A stretch of DNA of 64,000 nucleotides, taken from positions 20,205,896 through 20,269,895 of the forward strand of contig NC_135001.1 of NCBI RefSeq assembly GCF_051020985.1, read 5' to 3'. The position numbers were made by a program, and so were the translations under genes. Of this stretch, positions 23,949 to 35,900 are shown piece by piece (position 1 is the stretch's first letter; every line of letters begins with the position of its first letter). Source of the stretch: Nomia melanderi (lineage: Eukaryota; Arthropoda; Insecta; Hymenoptera; Halictidae). The notes under the pieces are model-generated. The model searched no databases. It saw only the letters and a program-made list of their open reading frames with translations, and was not told the DNA's origin.

Positions 23949-26271
23949 GCATGTGTTATTAAGGCCAAATATGGTGCTAACTTTTTCAACGATGGATTAT
24001 TTATTTTTTGACACAAACATGTAATTCTTCTTCGTTTCGCTTTAGTTTTTCGTTTGGATATATTTTAAGTCCATTTGGCCTGCAATTAACGAGTATTCAC
24101 TACATTATTTGATTTTATTGCGCGCACGAGAGATTTTTCAAACTAAATTCCAGACTTATGTAACTGGTTAATAAGTATTGAAAACGAAAGGTCAGCGTTA
24201 CTTTCTCGAAGAATGCAGATGTCCGGGTAAAATTTTAGTCTAGACTTTTGACTTACACACTATGGAAGATCCCTGTGTTTTACATTGTAGAGCTGAACGC
24301 TAGGCTGACAAGCGTAGTTCTAGAACGGCAAAAAAGTCTACTCGGCGCATGTGAAAACTCCGGCAAGCCGTAGTGGGTTAAAGGTAAGGACACCTTCGAG
24401 GGAGAGAACTTCGGAACTAATTCTCGAGTCCCTCCATCACCGGTGAAATAACCAAGAGGTACGAAACTCGGCGAACGTCGCCACGTGAGGAGAGTAAGGC
24501 TCGGTCCACACTATCGGTCCGCTTGCGCTCTACTCGATATTCTTTCATTGTTTATTATCCTCGCTGAACGAAGATAGGACGAGGCTGGCTCGCAATTTCT
24601 AGCAAGAGCTAATGGATTATACCACCTTTGCTATCACCATTTGTTTCGATCTTCTCAATATTTTATTAAATTCAAAGAATAATAACGAAAACAGTTCAGT
24701 TCCTAGATATACTATTGTATCTTAGAACTAGGCGTCGTATTCTAACACATTTATACAAAATAAATTACCAAAAAATAAAATGAAATTGCATGATAAAATG
24801 AATTGAAATTGCATTACAAAATATGAAATTGCAAGGAATACTCACTATACGAAAATATACGTGTAATATTCAAAGTCCAGGACTTTTGTAATTTCAAAGA
24901 AACCGTCTATCAAAATTCTACTCCAATTGTATCTTCAAACACTTGAATTTTTATGAACATCCGCAGTATACTTATCACTTTAATTAACAATACCTATATT
25001 ATTATTTTCATTTTCCCTGCATAAAGTACAAGATTATAGTTACGAATATATAACAGTAACGAACGTAATCGACTAACATTTGATCGAGCCACGAGTGGAG
25101 TAAGAACGAAACGAAAGCTGACAGAGTGGCTCGAGCGTAAACGGAAATAAGATAAGCATTAACCGGAAGTCCCCCGGCTGTCCCGTTAACGGGATTCGTT
25201 TCTATCAAGCTGAAGGCTAGTCCGGCAGCGATATCGACTCGCTCGCGGGGCGTATAAACACGATCGCCGCAAACAACGAGTCCAGGAAGCGAGGTGCGAA
25301 AACATCACGTATCGGTTTCCGGCGATGCGTCATTGTACACGGGCGACGAATAGCCCGTCCCCGATAATTATGCAGCTTGATAACGTTTTATCACTAATTA
25401 CCAACCGGCGCCCCGAGAAATTCGCGATAATTACGCGCTCAAACAATTCGAAGTATGCGCTCGCGCTCGCGCGCGCACGCGCACGGGCACCATCTCCCCC
25501 GCTAATTAGATGACACAGGACGTCAATTTATTCCCTAATACACAGACCCGTTATGCAATTACACGAAATTGATGATAATACCGGACCTGGCTGCCGCGCG
25601 ACGTTCCCGTGTAACTTCGATCGTTAATTATGGACGCTCGTTCGCGACTAGAAAAGTTTCTATTGCTGTTCTTGAGTTGCCGGCCACCGGCGGGATCGGG
25701 AGGGGACGGCGGCGCGGGAAACGGTGAAAGTTGGTTAACTCGTCCGGCGGGAAGTTATTGAATCGCTTGTTCATCGTATCCCTCCGTTTCACAATTAATG
25801 CTCTCCGATCGAATGTTCCGGTGATAAACGATGTTTTCTACGATCGTTTCGGCTACCGGCCTTCGATTTAACACCGGAACTATCGAATAGGTCATTACGA
25901 TCCATTCTCAAATTCGCTTTTCATAATTATCGAAGAAATAGCAGAAACATCTCTGAGATAGAAAGAAGGAAATCGGTTCAGCGATACGCAAACTGAATTC
26001 TAAATCGATTGAAGTCCCACGCACCCTTCGAGATTTTATGGAATAATTTAGTAAAGCCGATTCGATCGACCTAGCTGTAACGAGGACTCACCGATCCCAC
26101 GGGTTCCGCGGGAACTGGAACGGTCTGTAAATTTAGGGATCCTTTTCGCTCGGTTAACAACGTTACACGGGTTCGAACGTTTTCGGAATGACAAGTTAAC
26201 ACTTCATCCGGCGGTCCACGTGTACTCCGAGAGCCACTGTGACACGATACTCGCACTCAACAGACAATAGA
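23949..26271. other. Mixed stretch without a gene
   Basis: No gene recognised. AT-rich islands lie at 23950-24260 and 24640-25080. The segment around 24290-24380, ending GCCGTAGTGGGTTAA, may be one end of another TTAA element, but no partner end was found. A short degenerate AAATGAAATTGCAT repeat lies near 24778-24832. An alternating GC/AC tract lies at 25456-25483. Confidence 0.5.
25456..25483. repeat. Alternating purine-pyrimidine (GC/AC) tract
   Basis: A run of GCGC/GCAC steps, including CGCGCGCACGCGCAC, in a CpG-rich setting. Such tracts can adopt Z-DNA, but no function can be assigned from the sequence. Confidence 0.7.
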
Positions 26272-26345
26272 CTAGAAGCCCATTTATCCAAACCTGACGG
26301 GATACGGAACGGTCCGCATAACTGGGACATTCGTGTAACAGTTTA
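26272..26345 (-). mobile_element. Possible pogo-like transposon end
   Basis: Read on the minus strand, the segment contains GCGGACCGTTCCG and closes with GGATAAATGGGCTTCTAG. The GGATAA-x-x-GGG-x-x-TCTA pattern resembles the terminal repeat of pogo-type Tc1/mariner elements. Only one end is recognised and the inner boundary is arbitrary. Confidence 0.35.
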
Positions 26346-26613
26346 CAGTTTCAGTAGTTCGAGTCGTTCATAGTTAGACAGATGGTTCGAATGGGGAAAA
26401 TTACTGTGTTTGCGTAAGGGGCTGCTGTTTGACAACCCCTCGGATTACAGGGGCCGGGTTAAGGGCTTGGTGGAGCGTTCATTCGGAAAAATCGAGTTCC
26501 AGGTTTTTCTTCGAGTGGTAGAAAATGTTAGAACTATCCATAAGTGGAACAGTAACAAAAATATATAGTCTCTACCGTATCTCGGGGTATGAAAATAATT
26601 TATAGAACCCTAG

Positions 26614-26789
26614 TTAACACTAGGTTCACGGAACGCGTCAAATTGACGCATACTGGATTTTAGAAATATTATGTAAATGTTTACCTACTATCAAACCTCC
26701 AGTTTCCACAATCTGAATAAACGAGCATCGATTCTTTTAGGAATAATAGAATGAAGTATACAATAAATTCTCATAAACCTAGTGTTGAT
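26614..26789 (+). mobile_element. TTAA MITE, family 3
   Basis: An 11-bp perfect terminal inverted repeat: AACACTAGGTT at 26616-26626 and AACCTAGTGTT at 26776-26786. The left flank is TTAA (26614-26617), and the right flank reads TTGA, one mutation from TTAA. The interior starts CACGGAACGCGTCAAATTGACGC, which contains the palindrome TCAATTTGA-like core. About 171 bp, non-coding. It probably belongs to the same TTAA-inserting group as the other elements here. Confidence 0.68.
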
Positions 26790-27177
26790 TAAACCTTTCA
26801 ATCCCTTTCGAGGAGTCTCTCATTTTTTATGCGTTTCATAAAGAGAATCCGGCGGTTAGTCTATACAGATTGTATGATACTTCACATCGGACGGAAGAAT
26901 TAAAAAAACCCGACTGGTAGAACAATCAACCGGGCGAGAGAAATGCGGCCGTCGATCAGGCCGCCGAAAGTGCAATATCTAAGTCGAAAAACACACGGAC
27001 GAACACGTAGGCCACGTACACGGGCTTATACGTCCAACAATAAAGTCCTATTATTCGGCTAGCTATTCGCTGTGCGTGTGGTCCGTGGTTTGTGTTCAAC
27101 CTCCATTGGCTCGGGGCCAGAAGATTTTTGATATTTTTTGGCAACAACTCATACTGCATATAACCGGCTAAAATGTT
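26790..27177. other. Mixed stretch without a gene
   Basis: Nothing recognised. AT-rich to about 26920, then mixed, passing into the polypyrimidine tract that follows. Confidence 0.5.
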
Positions 27178-27407
27178 TCTCCGCATCTCCCGACCTCCCT
27201 CCTCTTCCCTCTCCTTCTCTCTCGCCCTCCCCCCGTTGCTCGCCGCCGGGATCTATCTCGCGCACCGCTCGGCTCGTTCGTTGTATTCTATACACGCTGT
27301 CCTTTCTATTTCGTTCCCCCTTTCCCCCCGGTTCTCTCGTTCCTCTCTGTTCCCAGTTCCCGTTCTTTCTTCTTTTATTTCGTTCCCCCTTTCCTTCCTT
27401 TTTCGGA
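27178..27407 (+). repeat. Long polypyrimidine region
   Basis: Two strongly C/T-rich segments (27178-27235 and 27299-27405) are separated by a CpG-rich spacer. The word TATTTCGTTCCCCCTTTCC occurs at 27307 and again at 27376, so part of the tract arose by duplication with a 69-bp period. Frames on both strands through this tract (135-142 codons) are a by-product of low stop density. The tract could adopt triplex structure or act as a splicing pyrimidine tract, but no AG acceptor context stands out. Confidence 0.7.
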
Positions 27408-29215
27408 TCACTCGACTCCGTCCCGTGGAGTTCCGCTCCCTTCGCCGAGTGTCTCCTTCTACGAGCACTGGAGGAGGCGGGAAAGGGCAACAACGTGTCC
27501 CTTGTTTGCGGTTTACGGGCACGTATAAATCTCGCGGAACATACGTGTGTTTCGCCGGGCAATTAATTGCGCCGCATTAGGATTTAACCGATGCGAGCGC
27601 TGCCGCCTCGTTTGATTACCCATTGCGCCGATTTTTCGGTCAGCGGCTCGCGCGATCGAAATTGTTAGAATACTTGTATATGTGTTATGGGAATACTTGT
27701 AATACTTAAAAATACTTCTCGACCATCGCAATGCGTCGGTTATTGAAACGTATCAATGTTTGGAACTGTTAGGAATATTTCGTAATTGCCACCGGAATAT
27801 ATCATGTATCAAAATGTACAGTAGCAATGATTGAACCGCGGAAAGCATCAAAATGTGCAATATCAATCACCACGGCTTCTCCGAGTCGAAGATTGAAAAG
27901 AACTTCCGTTCATTTTGAATTTCAATTAACAGTAGCTATATCGTAACACTTCACACGTCTAAATACGCAATATCAATGGTTGAAGCGTGGCTTCCTCAAG
28001 TAAATTAAAAACAATGATTGATAGGAACAGAAAATTAATGAAAGCAGGCTGCGCCATCCGATCGTTTGATACTCGAATCAATTTCGAAGCGCGGCTTCTT
28101 CCGGTGAAACATTCAACGATTGATCGACGGAATCAGAAATCGAATGAAAGGGCGCCGTTCATCCATCAGGATACAGACAATCCTCGAAACGTAATAATTC
28201 CTTTCTGTCATGAATGTTACGACTTCCCGTTACGGATTGCGCCACGACAATTCGATGTTCCGTTTAATTCGACAACGTCCCGAGGAGAAATCCGCAGGAA
28301 ATTCGGTTTGGAATGAGGCGGAGGAAGCTTCCCGTCCTCGCCGCCTTTCGAGATTCGTGCCAGGAACAGGGGGGTTGGCAGGGATTGGGGGGCAGACAAA
28401 ACGAGGAGAACGAAAAAGAACAAAGGTTTGTCTATTTCTCGGTGGCGCGCGGTTCCCGCGTATTCTTGACACGTGTCACACGACCTCTCTCCGCCTTTCA
28501 GATCCGCAATACCCTCGACACCGAAGGATTTCCAATCTCTCCTTTTCATAGCCGCGCGAGAGGGCACCGGGAATATAGAAAACGCCGCGAAACAGAGGAA
28601 TTCCGATGTAATCCGGCCACGGAGACGCGACGCCTACGTGCTCGAGAAACTTTTCACCGCGATACGTAGCTCCCCGCGCGTTGTAGACACTCTCGAAATA
28701 TCGGCAACGCTCGCGTCGACTGGCAACCGGAGCGATCCGGGATATTTGCCGCGCGGGGCTCCAGTGTTTTTTCGGGAAATATTGATTCTGCCGGGTGGAT
28801 CCCGTTGCGCGACGCTCGGCTCGGCTCGGCGCGGCTCGCCCGTACGCCGAACGATCCCACGGGTTTATTCTCCAATCAATAGACCGCGGGTTTTATGAAT
28901 TCATGGTATATTCCAGGGAGCGAGTTATCATACAATAAACGGACAGCTTGGGAACACTTTTCAAACGTCTCCGTATTATCTACCGGTGAAGCGATATGTC
29001 TTCGCATTCGGAATAAATTATCTATTCGATGCTACCTGTATTTTGTACGAAAATCTTCAATCACTTTAAACTGGACTTGAAGCAGACGAAAGGTAGTTGA
29101 ACCATATGTGAAAATATGTTTCTAGTGTATTATTCAGTTAACGTAAACTACGAAGGCATTTCTTCGAACTTCGGCAGCTTCAAAATGAAGCAAGAAATTC
29201 TCTGCAGAACGTATA
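27408..29215. other. CpG-rich stretch without a gene
   Basis: No gene recognised. Short dispersed words such as AATATCAATCACCACGGCTTC and relatives near 27790-28010 hint at degenerate local repetition. A (CTCGG)3 run lies at 28815-28829. Frames of 109-141 codons at 28210-28898 overlap in several frames and strands. Confidence 0.5.
28815..28829 (+). repeat. (CTCGG)3 short tandem repeat
   Basis: Three perfect CTCGG pentamers followed by the degenerate CGCGGCTCG. A simple repeat in CpG-dense DNA. Confidence 0.8.
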
Positions 29216-29455
29216 TTAACCCTTTGCTCTCGAAAGCTTTTCACTAGAAATATTCGACACTTTCTGTAGAAACATATACGACACTACTTGAAACGAAGTT
29301 ACGAGAAAACACGTAAATTAAGAAACAAAACTGTTTTATATAAATGTTTCACATATTGATGCATCATACGAAACTCAATATTACATGTAACACTTTGCAA
29401 TTTTATTATATCGAGTCAAGTGACTAAGAGTCACCTCTCGAGTGCAAAGGGTTAA
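29216..29455 (+). mobile_element. TTAA MITE, family 1 (copy 3)
   Basis: A 240-bp element with TTAA flanks and ends CCCTTTGCTCTCG and CGAGTGCAAAGGG. The right subterminal hairpin is reduced to TGACTaagAGTCA. The interior shows the shared landmark AAATTAAGAAACAAA. No coding capacity. Confidence 0.85.
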
Positions 29456-30581
29456 ACGTTTGTATTTAGAACAGTCCACACACACACAGTAACCATGCAA
29501 TAACTCGTTGCATCGGTTGACCCGTTTCAAACTGTGTTAATTCAAGTGTCAGCATCCGAGCGCAAGGATCTCCCATCTATACATGGAGTCCTGAGAAATC
29601 GATTTCACCGGGTCAGAAGGAAGGAGGCACGAAAAACATCTCGTCCGCTCCCGTCTCTGTCGTCGAGATCGGTAGCGGGCTCGTGACGAGGGAGACAAGG
29701 CTAGGTCGGATCCGCAGGGATAGGGAATTGTATTCATGAGACGGATCGTATTATGCGATAGGGAGGCGGAGTTATTCGAAACGTCTCGGCGTTAGTTCGT
29801 ATGATCCACGCACCGTCGCGGATGTATCGATCGACCGACGGAATCCGTGACGATGCGACGCCGTCGGCGGAATTCGCGACGATAAATACGCCGGCATTAA
29901 TGTCAATTTTTCAGTAGCCGGCGCCGCGCGCGGATGCGCCGTTCGGTAAATGTTATCGAATAAAGGGGAATGTATGCCGCGCTCGTGACCCTTTAGAGGG
30001 CGAGCGCGCCGTTCGGAATATATTCATTTTCCAGAATAATTCCGACGCGTCCGGCCCGAATGGGAGTCGATTCCCGCTCGAACGACGTTCCCGGAGAGCT
30101 CGATGAAATTCAGAGAGGTCTCGTGAATTATTTTTACACGGAACGTGTCGCCGACACGATTGCGCAGCCTCCTTCGTACGCCCCTCCATCTTTTTTCCTC
30201 TTACGACGAAAGTCGCGCCCTATTCCGCGTCGTTATTTTCTGCTGTACATGGAGACCATCGTCGACGCCATTGTCTTTCTCGTATCTCCCGTGATGGAAG
30301 AAGAATATTGAACAACTTCCCGCCAAGTAATTTCGAGTGTTCACGGTCTCCTTCGTTGGAGATTAACCCTCTCTTCTTCGAAACTTGCATAGATGTCATT
30401 CAATTTAATCATTCGTTTGATGCTAGAACTACCGAGCAGTTGACTTGAATTCTTGTATAGAAACGGCAGCTTTGGGAGTATATCTATTGAGATTTTCATT
30501 GACTCGTGTTTCAGAGTATTGCTGAGTACTTTAGCTTTTATATAATTGTGGACATACAGCTGGTGCTACTAGTACTAAGTA
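29456..30581. other. Mixed stretch without a gene
   Basis: No gene recognised. A short (CA)n run lies near 29476-29488. Bases 29750-30240 are CpG-dense. GCTAGAACTACCGAGCAG near 30423 resembles words common in hymenopteran dispersed repeats, but no element boundary is visible. Confidence 0.45.
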
Positions 30582-30958
30582 TTAACCCTTAACACTTCAG
30601 GTTGTTTTGTAATCTATCAGCGACTGCGACTAATTTTTATAGTATTCCTAGCGAAAATTAGAAATGCTATGACATTTCTTCCATCTTTTATTTTCCTTGT
30701 TAGTACAAAATTTGGATCTGTGGAAAATCGAATAATCTTAGGGTAATTTCTTTAAGATTCATTAAAATATCTAAAATTTAGTATTCCTAGCGAAAATTAG
30801 AAATGCTATAATATACCTTCGATCTTTTATTTTCCTTCTCAGTACAAAATTTGGATGTGTGGAAAATCTAATAATTTCAGGGTAGTTCCTTTGGTTCTTT
30901 AAAATATTCAATATTATAACTGGTGCGATATTGGAGCCTACAGAGTTCAAAGGGTTAA
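30582..30958 (+). mobile_element. TTAA MITE, family 2 (copy 2, internally duplicated)
   Basis: The element is bounded by TTAA, begins CCCTTAACACTTCAGG and ends GAGTTCAAAGGG. It is longer (377 bp) than its relative at 23718 because its core is duplicated: AGTATTCCTAGCGAAAATTA occurs at 30641 and again at 30780, a 139-bp period. Each half carries CTTTTATTTTCCTT and GTACAAAATTTGGAT. Removing one half gives about the length of copy 1. Confidence 0.82.
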
Positions 30959-31452
30959 GATAGATGAATAACTATAGCAAAAATTGGTAAAATAGTTGAC
31001 GATTATAGTAAAAAGGACCAAAGTTTCTTTCTTTAACTTAGCTTCTTGTCAATCATGCTTAATGATCGTCAATACCCTTCTGCTCCTCGCACCTTCATCA
31101 TTCTCTCCCTCGAGTTTCCCATCTTCCCCGGAACGAAAATAGAATCGTCCATGTAGAGTCGGAACACGATTCGGGTTAACTGCTCCAAACCGAATTCGTT
31201 TGTTCGCGATGACAGCGGCGTCTCAGATTCCACGGCGGATGGAAGGGTGTACTTCCGCGAGCGTTTAATTCAATCGATCGCCGTGGACCTCGAGGAGCTC
31301 GCCCGCGGATAAATCAAACACGCCGCAAATAAACTGCGCTCCGTCCGGAGATAAACGACTCCGAAACGCTCACAATTAGAACCCGCCCGGTGAAATATGT
31401 ATCGATCGGTCTCGAGCGTGCAACGCGAAGCGTGCCGGTGAATATTTTTAAC
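30959..31452. other. Mixed stretch without a gene
   Basis: Nothing recognised. AT-rich to about 31060, then CpG-rich leading into the duplicated segment that follows. Confidence 0.5.
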
Positions 31453-32110
31453 TGTGCCCCGACGTGTACACCATTCCCGAATAATTTCCAGGGAATATTG
31501 TTGTCGAGAGTGTCGGGGAGGCGTTCGCGGTTCGCTTCGCTTTACGGTCAGAGACGATTGCCGAGACAGATTCGTCGTTTTTGGTCGCGCTTTCGCTCGT
31601 GACACTGTTACAGAAGCTCTACAGCGCGATAAACGTTTTCCGATAAATTTGGAAATATCCCGGAGTAGACAAAGGTGCATACAGCTTCACGAATCACGGC
31701 CGAAATACAAACAGTTGTTGACACTAGATTCGCTGACATTTATTGTACAGTTCTCTATTGTCCCTAGAAAAAGTGACGTTCGTCAAGACCTTGGAAAATA
31801 GAGGTTCGAATATAGACACTTAGGACACATATTCGTGTAACTGTATTTTTATACGATTCAAAATGTGAAAAATAGCGTTGCCGACAGAGTTTCGCGAGAT
31901 TTCACGGAAGAATGCTCATCCTTACCTGTTCCTCGACACGTACGATTGCTGCCGAACAATAATATCGACACGGAATTACGTCCCAGTATTATTGTTTGCC
32001 GATGGTTCCCGCGGATCGCTCGGTTTTACGGTCACAGACGATCGCCGGCTGGAATTGTTCGTTGTCGGACGAGTTTCCGATCGTTGCGAGCTTATAGGAG
32101 CTTTATAAAC
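31453..32110 (+). repeat. Diverged local duplication (about 484 bp offset)
   Basis: Two related segments lie at about 31453-31640 and 31928-32110. The core is ungapped: 31526-31564 against 32010-32048 match at 32 of 39 bases, both containing TTTACGGTCA and GACGAT. Weaker similarity extends upstream (CGACGTGTAC against CGACACGTAC, then GAATAAT/AATAAT) and downstream (AGCTCTAC/AGCTTTAT, CGATAAA). In matching frames the core reads RGSLRFTVRDDCR and RGSLGFTVTDDRR. Frames of 115 and 76 codons contain them, but there is no recognisable family. This could be a decayed dispersed repeat or a degenerate coding remnant. Confidence 0.5.
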
Positions 32111-32736
32111 CGATAAAATCATCTGGACAAATTTTTAGAAGCTTCGGATCGGCCGTGTACCACGGGAAACGATCGAATTTTACCGGCGACTCGAAGAAAT
32201 AGCTGGTCCCATCGTGACTGAGATAACAACTGCAATTCCGAAACCACGAGCCAGCTCTATCTACTTAACGAAGCGGCTCCGTGGATGTTAGAGTCAGCGC
32301 GATGGCGGCGAACTGCGAATCCCAAGACGCTAGAACCGTCGCGCGAGGTTCGATCGTTCGTCTCCGCGATCGCGCTTCCTCGATATTCATCCGAGTCCCT
32401 TTTCCCGGCGTCGGTGCTCGCCAAGTGTTTCCTCCGACTAAGATTTCGCCCACGAAAATGTCTCGCCGTCGAGAATTTCGGGCGTGTGTTGTTTGAGGAT
32501 GCCAGCTGCAGCGCTTGCGAAATCTTGAGATACTCCTCCTGGGAGGGCACTCGAGAGCTTCGACAACCGAGATTTCTACGACGCCCGGACACAAGGGTCT
32601 TAAATCTCGACCATGAAAATATGGTAGGGATTATTTTTTAGGGAAATCCCGCGTGGTGTCGCAGCGGAGGGGTAAGTAGCTCATGAAACTTAATTAACAA
32701 ACAGTTTAACGGGAACAGGATTTATTCACCAACATT
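32111..32736. other. CpG-rich stretch without a gene
   Basis: No gene recognised. Several frames of 71-118 codons overlap on both strands between 32257 and 32641, which is what chance frames in CpG-rich DNA look like. GGGGTAAGTAGC at about 32669 resembles a splice donor but has no supporting exon. Confidence 0.5.
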
Positions 32737-32973
32737 TTAACATATTGAGCGACGGCAATGTATCGGCCACTTAGCTCAAACGCCGGCTTCGTTCGCTTGT
32801 ATCTGATCAATGAGTAGCCAAAAAAAATATTCAAGACATTGTACATCTTCGTAAAATAGTACATTTTAATTGCACATTCGTCAAATTCGGAAATCTGCAT
32901 TATTGCGGGGCCGGCGCTCAAGCGACAGACTCCGAATCCTGCGTTTTCACGGGGCCGGAGCTCAATATGTTAA
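32737..32973. mobile_element. TTAA-flanked palindromic-end MITE
   Basis: Left end TTAACATATTGAGC at 32737-32750 and right end GCTCAATATGTTAA at 32960-32973 are perfect reverse complements (14 bp including TTAA). The inside carries further imperfect pairing (GGCAATGTATCGGCC; GGGGCCGG repeated at about 32908 and 32951). The 237-bp length, TTAA target and absence of a frame fit a piggyBac-like non-autonomous element with CA...TG ends. It is a single copy here, so the family is unproven. Confidence 0.68.
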
Positions 32974-35900
32974 GCAAAAACTGTAACCTTTCAATCTTGT
33001 CGTCCACCCTTATAAGCCACATCCTCTGTATCACTCTCACTCTCTCTTTCTCTATCTGCAGCTCTCTCACTCAACGCACTTTCCGTCGATCACTGAAAAC
33101 CTCGCGCAAATCTTCAGCGACGCGCCCAGGCCCCTGCATTCGAAACCGTCCGCTCAGTCCAAAACCCTCTTCACTCACGACTAAGTTTCTCCACACAACT
33201 AGCCGCACTCGCCGTAATTTATAACGCTCATGCTAAACCAGAAAGAATCGTACAATATCGTTCGATTAAGCTAGGGAGATACACGCGGAAATTTATTAAG
33301 AGGATTCGCGCAGCACGCCAACTACGGAATCTCACGCGAGATCATCTCGTCCCGAGGTCGCTAATGCGAAAATCGATTATTAATCGACCGTGAGATTCCT
33401 CCCGGACGAAAAAGCTTCGAGCTCGATATAGTTTCCGGCCTTATTCGTGCGAATTCGGCCGTAGGACGGAGCACTTAGCGAAAGACTGACGACGTATTTA
33501 ACGCTCGGGATTAGGTCGGCCAAGGAGGGAACGCGTTAACCACTCCCGGGAGCCAATTTTTTATTCTTAATCGGCCGGGCTTTCCGCCACCTCGTCCGCC
33601 GATTTAAAGGGGAACGCCTTTTCTTTTTAGGGGATGCAAACGGGCCGATGATTATCGCGTCGCCGGCGCGGCTTGCTTACTTGCTTACTTGTTGCTGTCC
33701 ACGCAGATCCTTTATCTTTTAATGGGCACGCGAACCGCGGTAAAAGCGCTCGTAAACTTTCGTTCTTTACGTCGCCGTATCTCTCGATTATTCCAATCCC
33801 GAGGGAAATGGAGAAATGTGTTTCCTATGTAGAAGGAAATAGTTACTCTCATTCAGGTTACAGTATTATGTACCAGGAAATTATGAGAAACGCGTAATTC
33901 GTTATTTAATACTTATAGAAAAACATGATCTTATAGGTAAACGTGTCTTTACTTTCCTTCAGTTGCTAATGATGTAGTTTAATATATTCGATTAATATTT
34001 CTTCGAACATCTCATTCCAACATTACACATTTTGAATGTTTTCTAATAGCAAGGAACCTTTTTAGTTTCGGCGAAGATAAGGACAGGCAACGATCCTCAA
34101 TTTTAAGATAACAGAAACAGAGGTCGCAGGAGTGTCTCGAGAACGGGAAAAGTACCCTTTGAAAGTGGAGAGCGCGGAGATAGAAAACCTGCAAAATGGC
34201 CGAGTCCGGGACGAAACCGTACCGAAGCGACGAAACAGTGGAACGGACTCGGGCACCGAAAAACGCGTAATGCCGGGCGACGAGCGATTGCATTTCGAGC
34301 GGGCGGGGTCGGCGAGCGGAGAACCGTGGTCCGAGAGTGCAGCGGAAACTTAAGAAACGCGTGCACCTGCAGCCGGACGAGGAGCGAAATGCACGCGACT
34401 CGTATTCCCCGAACTCCCCGGAGCGCGAAGGGATTTCGTCGACGAGAGACGGATGCAGTTCTCATCGCGTGTCGAACCGGAGGATTCGCCGCGGCAGCAG
34501 GTGCATTCAGGTTCTCGAGGGCCTTTTATATTGGAATTCCCGGGATTTTTCTCGGTGAATTCTCCCGCGCTGAGATTCCCCGGCGAGCGCGGGTCGCCCT
34601 TTCCCCTTATTCTTCTCCTTCCAACCTCCGCCGATGGAATCGCAGCTGCGCTCCTCCGGCGAACCGAAATCACCGAATCGCTTTAATCCATTATCGGCGT
34701 AATTAAATCATTCGTTAGATAAATCGGATCATTTACGAAGCAAACCGGAGGTCCGCTCGGGCGACGGAACGATTCGAACGGACCTATACGGCCGACTCGA
34801 TGTTTGCGCGGCTGTACGTTACGAAAGCCGATATCGCCGTTGACATTTAATTAATAATTTCGATTTTTCCGTTCGCCGGCGGATGAGAAAATCGCAGCTG
34901 CAGCGCGCCGCCATTTACCACGGAGCCGTGTCGCAATCACGAGGGGCTGAAGATCATTTTAATAAATTTTCGAGCCTCATGCAATATTCAGCGCGCCTAA
35001 TTACACTCGAGAGCCACTCGAGCATCGGATGGACGGAAATAAGGGCGTTTGCGGCAAAACGAACGAACCGAGTCTTGATACCGAAAAAAACATCCCGCGG
35101 GACGAGTGCGCCGGGTCTGATGAAAAATTAATTCGACGCGCGGTACGCGGTCTGGTTCGCATATTTTCGCGAGCACGGTCACGTGGCGCGTATGTACACT
35201 GCCGGTGGCCGGTTCCCTGTGTTTCTGTAACGATAATTGCACCGGTCGACGATCGCCGGACCACGTTAACGAATTTGTTGTTGCGCTAACAGGCTGAAAA
35301 TACTCTTCCAATTTAAACCGGGCCGTCCGTTGATCGATATTTTCGAGCATTCCGAAAGCCGTCGAAACGTTTCGAAAGCGCGGAAAGCCCGGCGAATGTT
35401 TTCAGTTCCCGCGGAAACAGAGAGCTACCGGGATCAGAAACGCGATACGTCCGGAATGAAAACTAAGCCGGTAATCTTGTTGTCCCGCCCCGCGCCGATC
35501 GGATGTCCGTTTTCCCCGGGATTTAGACGCGGAATTATCCCTTTCCATTCGCGGAACCGGCGCGCCGAGTTAATTACGTCGCGAGCTAACACTTATTCAT
35601 TCCTCATTTTCGTCACAGCAAAATTATTCGATGTGTCGCGGTCGGCGACCAGGGCGTCGCGGAGCCACGAGTATTTCGAAATTTGAGCGCAGCGCCTGGG
35701 GACCGGCTCGTTATTACAGAAACAAGAGCCGACCGGTCGCCTCCGCTCCGGGATAAAAATTGCACGCACACGCGATAGACCCGCTCCTGTTTTATTTTCC
35801 AGCCAAATTGGCAGATGCGGGCGCGCCAGATTTCCCGTGGAATTATTCGACTCCACAGCGGAAGCTCGTCAGAGCCCGAGATCCCGCGTCACACAAGTTC

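Noticed and set aside
26380..26400. GGTTCGAATGG resembling a tRNA B box
   Set aside because: No A box, acceptor stem or cloverleaf can be drawn around it. The same holds for GGTTCGAA words at 26168 and 31803.
31916..31934. CCTTACCTGTTC (minus-strand CAG|GTAAGG donor)
   Set aside because: An isolated donor match without an acceptor or coding frame.
33036..33062. Strong splice-acceptor-like pyrimidine tract ending CTGCAG
   Set aside because: No donor-bounded or conserved-looking exon follows; the 85-codon frame spanning it has no features.
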